Source: Caldilineaceae bacterium (lineage in GTDB: Bacteria > Chloroflexota > Anaerolineae > Caldilineales > Caldilineaceae). Taken from it: a stretch of 64,000 nucleotides of DNA. The translations under genes were made by a program, and so were the position numbers. Location: contig JAJEDI010000065.1 in NCBI GenBank assembly GCA_022821585.1, forward strand, positions 1 to 64,000, read 5' to 3'. The notes below the pieces were generated by a model that made no database searches, was not told the origin of the DNA, and saw only the letters and a list, made by a program, of their open reading frames with translations. Of this stretch, positions 61,744 through 64,000 are shown in pieces (the first letter of the stretch is position 1; each line of letters opens with the position of its first letter).

Positions 61744-62472
61744 TCAGCCTCCGGCGACGAGCCATTGTTTCTCCACCCAGCGCAGGAGCCCGGAGAAGGC
61801 GAATGCGAGCAGGAGATAGACGATGGCGGCTAGCATCAGGAATTCCAGCGCCAGGAAGGTGCGGGTGATGGCGGTTTGGGCGCTGTGGAAGAATTCGGGG
61901 GTGGCGACAAAGGCGGCAAGCGCTGTGTTTTTGAGGTGGTGGATGAGGCGGGTCGAGATGGCCGGGAATGCGGTACGGAGGCCCTGTGGCAGCAGGACTT
62001 TCCAGAAAAGTTTGAGGCGCGAGGCGCCAAGCGTGCGGGCGGCGTCAACGTGTTGCTGGGGGATGGCGCCGACGCCGGCGCGGAAGAGCTCTGCGAGGTA
62101 GGCGCTGGTGTTGAGGACCAGGGCAACGCCGGCGGCGAGCGTATAGTAGGGCAGGGAGAGCCCGCTCCAGCTGCTGAGCCAGTTGAGAAAGGCGTTATCG
62201 AAGAAGATGGAGCGCCTCAATTCGGCCGGGAAGAGGTTGGGCAGGGCGAAGGCCCAGATGATCATGAGGACGAGGGCGGGCAGGTTGCGATGCGTCTCGA
62301 CGTGGAGGACGGCGAGGGCGGCGGCGAAGCGGTTGCCGGAGATGCGCATTGTGCCGGCGGCGACGCCGAGGGCGAGCGCGAGTGCGGCGGTGACGGCGGT
62401 CAGGACAACGGTGAGCAGGAGGCCCTGCAGGAGCAGATTGAGAAGGTCGGGGGTGAGCCAATTGGGGGTCAT
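61744..62472 (-). CDS. Amino-acid-type ABC transporter permease 2
   Basis: The product is 242 aa from ATG 62472, which overlaps the stop of the methyltransferase gene as ATGA; an ATG at 62481 is less likely. It has the same family layout as permease 1: LHVETHRNLPALVLMIIWAF, SAYLAELFRAGVGAIPQQHV, and the EAA loop DAARTLGASRLKLFWKVLLP. The motif HRNLP replaces the FRGTP/FRGIP of most members. It would form the transmembrane part with permease 1. Confidence 0.91.
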   Translation of the reverse strand: MTPNWLTPDLLNLLLQGLLLTVVLTAVTAALALALGVAAGTMRISGNRFAAALAVLHVETHRNLPALVLMIIWAFALPNLFPAELRRSIFFDNAFLNWLSSWSGLSLPYYTLAAGVALVLNTSAYLAELFRAGVGAIPQQHVDAARTLGASRLKLFWKVLLPQGLRTAFPAISTRLIHHLKNTALAAFVATPEFFHSAQTAITRTFLALEFLMLAAIVYLLLAFAFSGLLRWVEKQWLVAGG

Positions 62473-63200
62473 TTGGCACAAATGAAAAGCATCGCGGGGC
62501 TGTCGTCGGTCAGGTCGGCGCCGGTGTAGCCGTCATAACTCTTGAGGCGTTGCAGACCGGCTGCGGTCAGGAGGCCGGTGACATCTTGTTGCGTAAACAG
62601 GCGATAGCGCAGGTGGAAATCCTGTGCGCTATCGGGGGAGACGATGTGGAACTGTTCGGTGACGATGCCGGTGCCGGCGTCGTAGCTGCGCCGGACCTCT
62701 GCGTAGCTGGTGTTGCCGCCGAAGCGGTCGGACGGTTTGAGTGCGTCCAGCGCGGGTTGTTTTTGCGGGAGTTCGAGGGCGAAGCGGCCACCTTCTTTCA
62801 GAGAGTTGAAGACGGTGGAAAGGAGGTCGCGGTTGTCTTCATCTGAGGCGGGCGGAATCTGTCCAAAGGTTGTGAAGAGGCAGAGGGCGGCGTCGAACGG
62901 TTCGGCGGCGAAATAGCCTTCTGCGGCCACTTGCTGGAATTCGACATCGACACCTGCCTCTTGCGCGTTTTCCCGGGCCGCTCTGATCATAGCTGCTGCG
63001 GGGTCGATACCGAGGACGTGGTAGTCGCGGCGGGCCAGTTCGACACTATGGCGGCCGAAGCCACAGCCTATGTCGAGGACGCGGGCAGCAGGGTGAAGCG
63101 GCAGTGCTTTGACGAGGAAATCGATCTCATGGCGTGTTCGTTCGGCGGTCAGCAGGGGGTGACTGAGGAAGGGGGAGCCTTTTGAGAAGAAGTCCTTCAA
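62469..63200 (-). CDS. Class I SAM-dependent methyltransferase, first gene of the transport unit
   Basis: The product is 243 aa. Motif I is ARVLDIGCGFGRHSVELARR (about 39-58), motif II has YHVLGIDPAAAMIRAARENA, and a FDAALCLFTTFGQIPPASDE stretch is motif IV-like. It resembles small-molecule methyltransferases that act on amines, quinone precursors or thiols. It is joined to the permease genes by a four-base overlap, so its substrate may be linked to the transported compound. That link is inference. Confidence 0.86.
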   Translation of the reverse strand: MKDFFSKGSPFLSHPLLTAERTRHEIDFLVKALPLHPAARVLDIGCGFGRHSVELARRDYHVLGIDPAAAMIRAARENAQEAGVDVEFQQVAAEGYFAAEPFDAALCLFTTFGQIPPASDEDNRDLLSTVFNSLKEGGRFALELPQKQPALDALKPSDRFGGNTSYAEVRRSYDAGTGIVTEQFHIVSPDSAQDFHLRYRLFTQQDVTGLLTAAGLQRLKSYDGYTGADLTDDSPAMLFICAK

Positions 63201-63281
63201 TTTTCAGTTCCCGGCAGCCGCGTCGTCCGGTGGTGCGTGTAGGGCCCCACTCACGGTGGGGAGGTACTGATTGCGCTTTTT

Positions 63282-64000
63282 TCACAACGTGTCGCGCACA
63301 TCGAGCATGGGCAGGTCCTGGCGTTCGAGGTCGTAGAGGGCCTCGAAGGGAATGGCGGCGTCTGCAGCTGCGGCGGCTTCGGCCCAGCCTTCGACCCATT
63401 CGCGCTCGATGCCGTCGACATCATCGACGACGCGGAGGCGGTCGATATCGTAGGTCTCTTTGAGCTGCTTCATTTCGGCGGCGACGCTCTCGGGTGAGCG
63501 CTGGCGGAAGGCCTGTCCGTGAACGGAGTCGCGGCACCAGTCGCAGCCATAGGGGCAGCCGCGGGAGGTGGAGATGGTAAGGGATGAGTAGCCGTTTTCT
63601 TCGCGCCAGGTGTCGAGGTAGCGGTCCATGTCGATGAGGTCGCGTGCGGGGAGGGGCAGCTCGTCGAGGTTTTCGACGGGAGGGCGCGGCTGGTTTACGA
63701 CGGGCGCGCCGGCGGCGTCGCGGTAGGCGATACCGGGTTCATCGGCCAGCAGATCGGGTGTGAGGGGGCCGGTGTCGATGAGCCGGAGCAGGGCGTCGAG
63801 GGTCTGCTCGCCCTCGTGGTGGACGACCATATCTACCTGGGGGAACTGGAGATAGTAGGTGGGATCTTTGGTGGGATCGGGGCCACCAAGGATGGTCAGA
63901 GTGCCGGCGGCTTTGGCGTCCTCGGCGAGGGTGAGGGCCATATCGCGCAGGGGCAGGACGGCGGAGATGCCGACGAGGTCGGGTTTTTCGGCGGCCAGGC
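63282..64000 (-). CDS. B12-binding radical SAM protein (partial, short C-terminus)
   Basis: The gene enters from the right edge; 239 residues up to the TGA at 63284-63282 are visible. The first 70 are the end of a cobalamin-binding Rossmann domain (KPDLVGISAVLPLRDMALTL, TILGGPDPT). The radical SAM motif is SRGCPYGCDWCRDS, a C-x3-C-x2-C site for the 4Fe-4S cluster. Only about 95 residues follow it, ending FEALYDLERQDLPMLDVRDT-L, whereas a full TIM barrel needs about 200 or more. The gene may therefore be truncated. The methyltransferase gene starts 81 nt downstream. Confidence 0.85.
   Translation of the reverse strand, partial: LAAEKPDLVGISAVLPLRDMALTLAEDAKAAGTLTILGGPDPTKDPTYYLQFPQVDMVVHHEGEQTLDALLRLIDTGPLTPDLLADEPGIAYRDAAGAPVVNQPRPPVENLDELPLPARDLIDMDRYLDTWREENGYSSLTISTSRGCPYGCDWCRDSVHGQAFRQRSPESVAAEMKQLKETYDIDRLRVVDDVDGIEREWVEGWAEAAAAADAAIPFEALYDLERQDLPMLDVRDTL

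Overview
The window reads as a stretch of chromosome from a Chloroflexota bacterium, most likely an uncultured Anaerolineae/Caldilineae-type lineage. This is inference. It rests on GC-rich sequence, the standalone TrpB2-type tryptophan synthase, zinc-binding (Cys4) forms of S14, S4 and L36, lipobox and Tat anchors that suit a single-membrane cell, and several unknown proteins that I recall mainly from Chloroflexota. No rRNA, tRNA, CRISPR array, transposase or phage gene was seen.

Layout. Positions 1-18607 hold the end of tuf and one long plus-strand run, S10-spc-alpha plus truA-rplM-rpsI: rpsJ, rplC, rplD, rplW, rplB, rpsS, rplV, rpsC, rplP, rpmC, rpsQ, rplN, rplX, rplE, rpsN, rpsH, rplF, rplR, rpsE, rpmD, rplO, secY, adk, map, rpmJ, rpsM, rpsK, rpsD, rpoA, rplQ, truA, rplM, rpsI. 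It closes at a clear intrinsic terminator. Several hairpins interrupt it (between tuf and rpsJ, rplD and rplW, rpsM and rpsK, and before rpsD), and infA is missing from its usual place between map and rpmJ.

Positions 18.6-27.9 kb hold a MogA/MoaB-like gene, an intergenic repeat, trxA with a visible promoter, trpB2, and a leftward glycolytic operon gap-pgk-(unknown)-tpiA followed by an M50-like membrane protease; folC diverges from gap. Positions 27.9-33.2 kb hold a lipoprotein, an SCP-x-type thiolase with its DUF35 partner, a winged-helix protein and an eight-cysteine protein. Positions 33.3-39.6 kb are about envelope stress: methionine-sulfoxide repair (msrP-msrQ, leftward), a DUF2231 membrane protein, and a response regulator, sensor kinase and HtrA protease in a row. 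Positions 39.9-45.1 kb hold a methyltransferase, a TPR-like protein, a sulfatase, a DUF433/DUF5615 toxin-antitoxin-like pair, and FAH and RraA-like catabolic enzymes.

Positions 45.6-50.2 kb hold an Fe-S PD-(D/E)XK nuclease, a toxin-like gene broken by one in-frame TGA next to its DUF2283 partner, recJ, and a repeat-rich gap with a 13-copy heptamer array and the second copy of the dispersed repeat. Positions 50.3-56.4 kb are a leftward five-gene glycosyltransferase operon. Positions 56.5-63.2 kb are a leftward transport and sulfur locus: methyltransferase, two amino-acid-type permeases, a solute-binding lipoprotein, a PotA-type ATPase, DoxX, a YeeE/YedE thiosulfate-type channel, and DoxX. The right edge cuts a B12-binding radical SAM gene that looks shortened at its C-terminus.

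The points most worth a second look are the mixed ABC/DoxX/YeeE sulfur locus, the near-identical dispersed repeat with twin hairpins, the heptamer array that supplies the recJ stop codon, the single-nonsense pseudogene beside DUF2283, and the attenuator-like terminator just before rpsJ.
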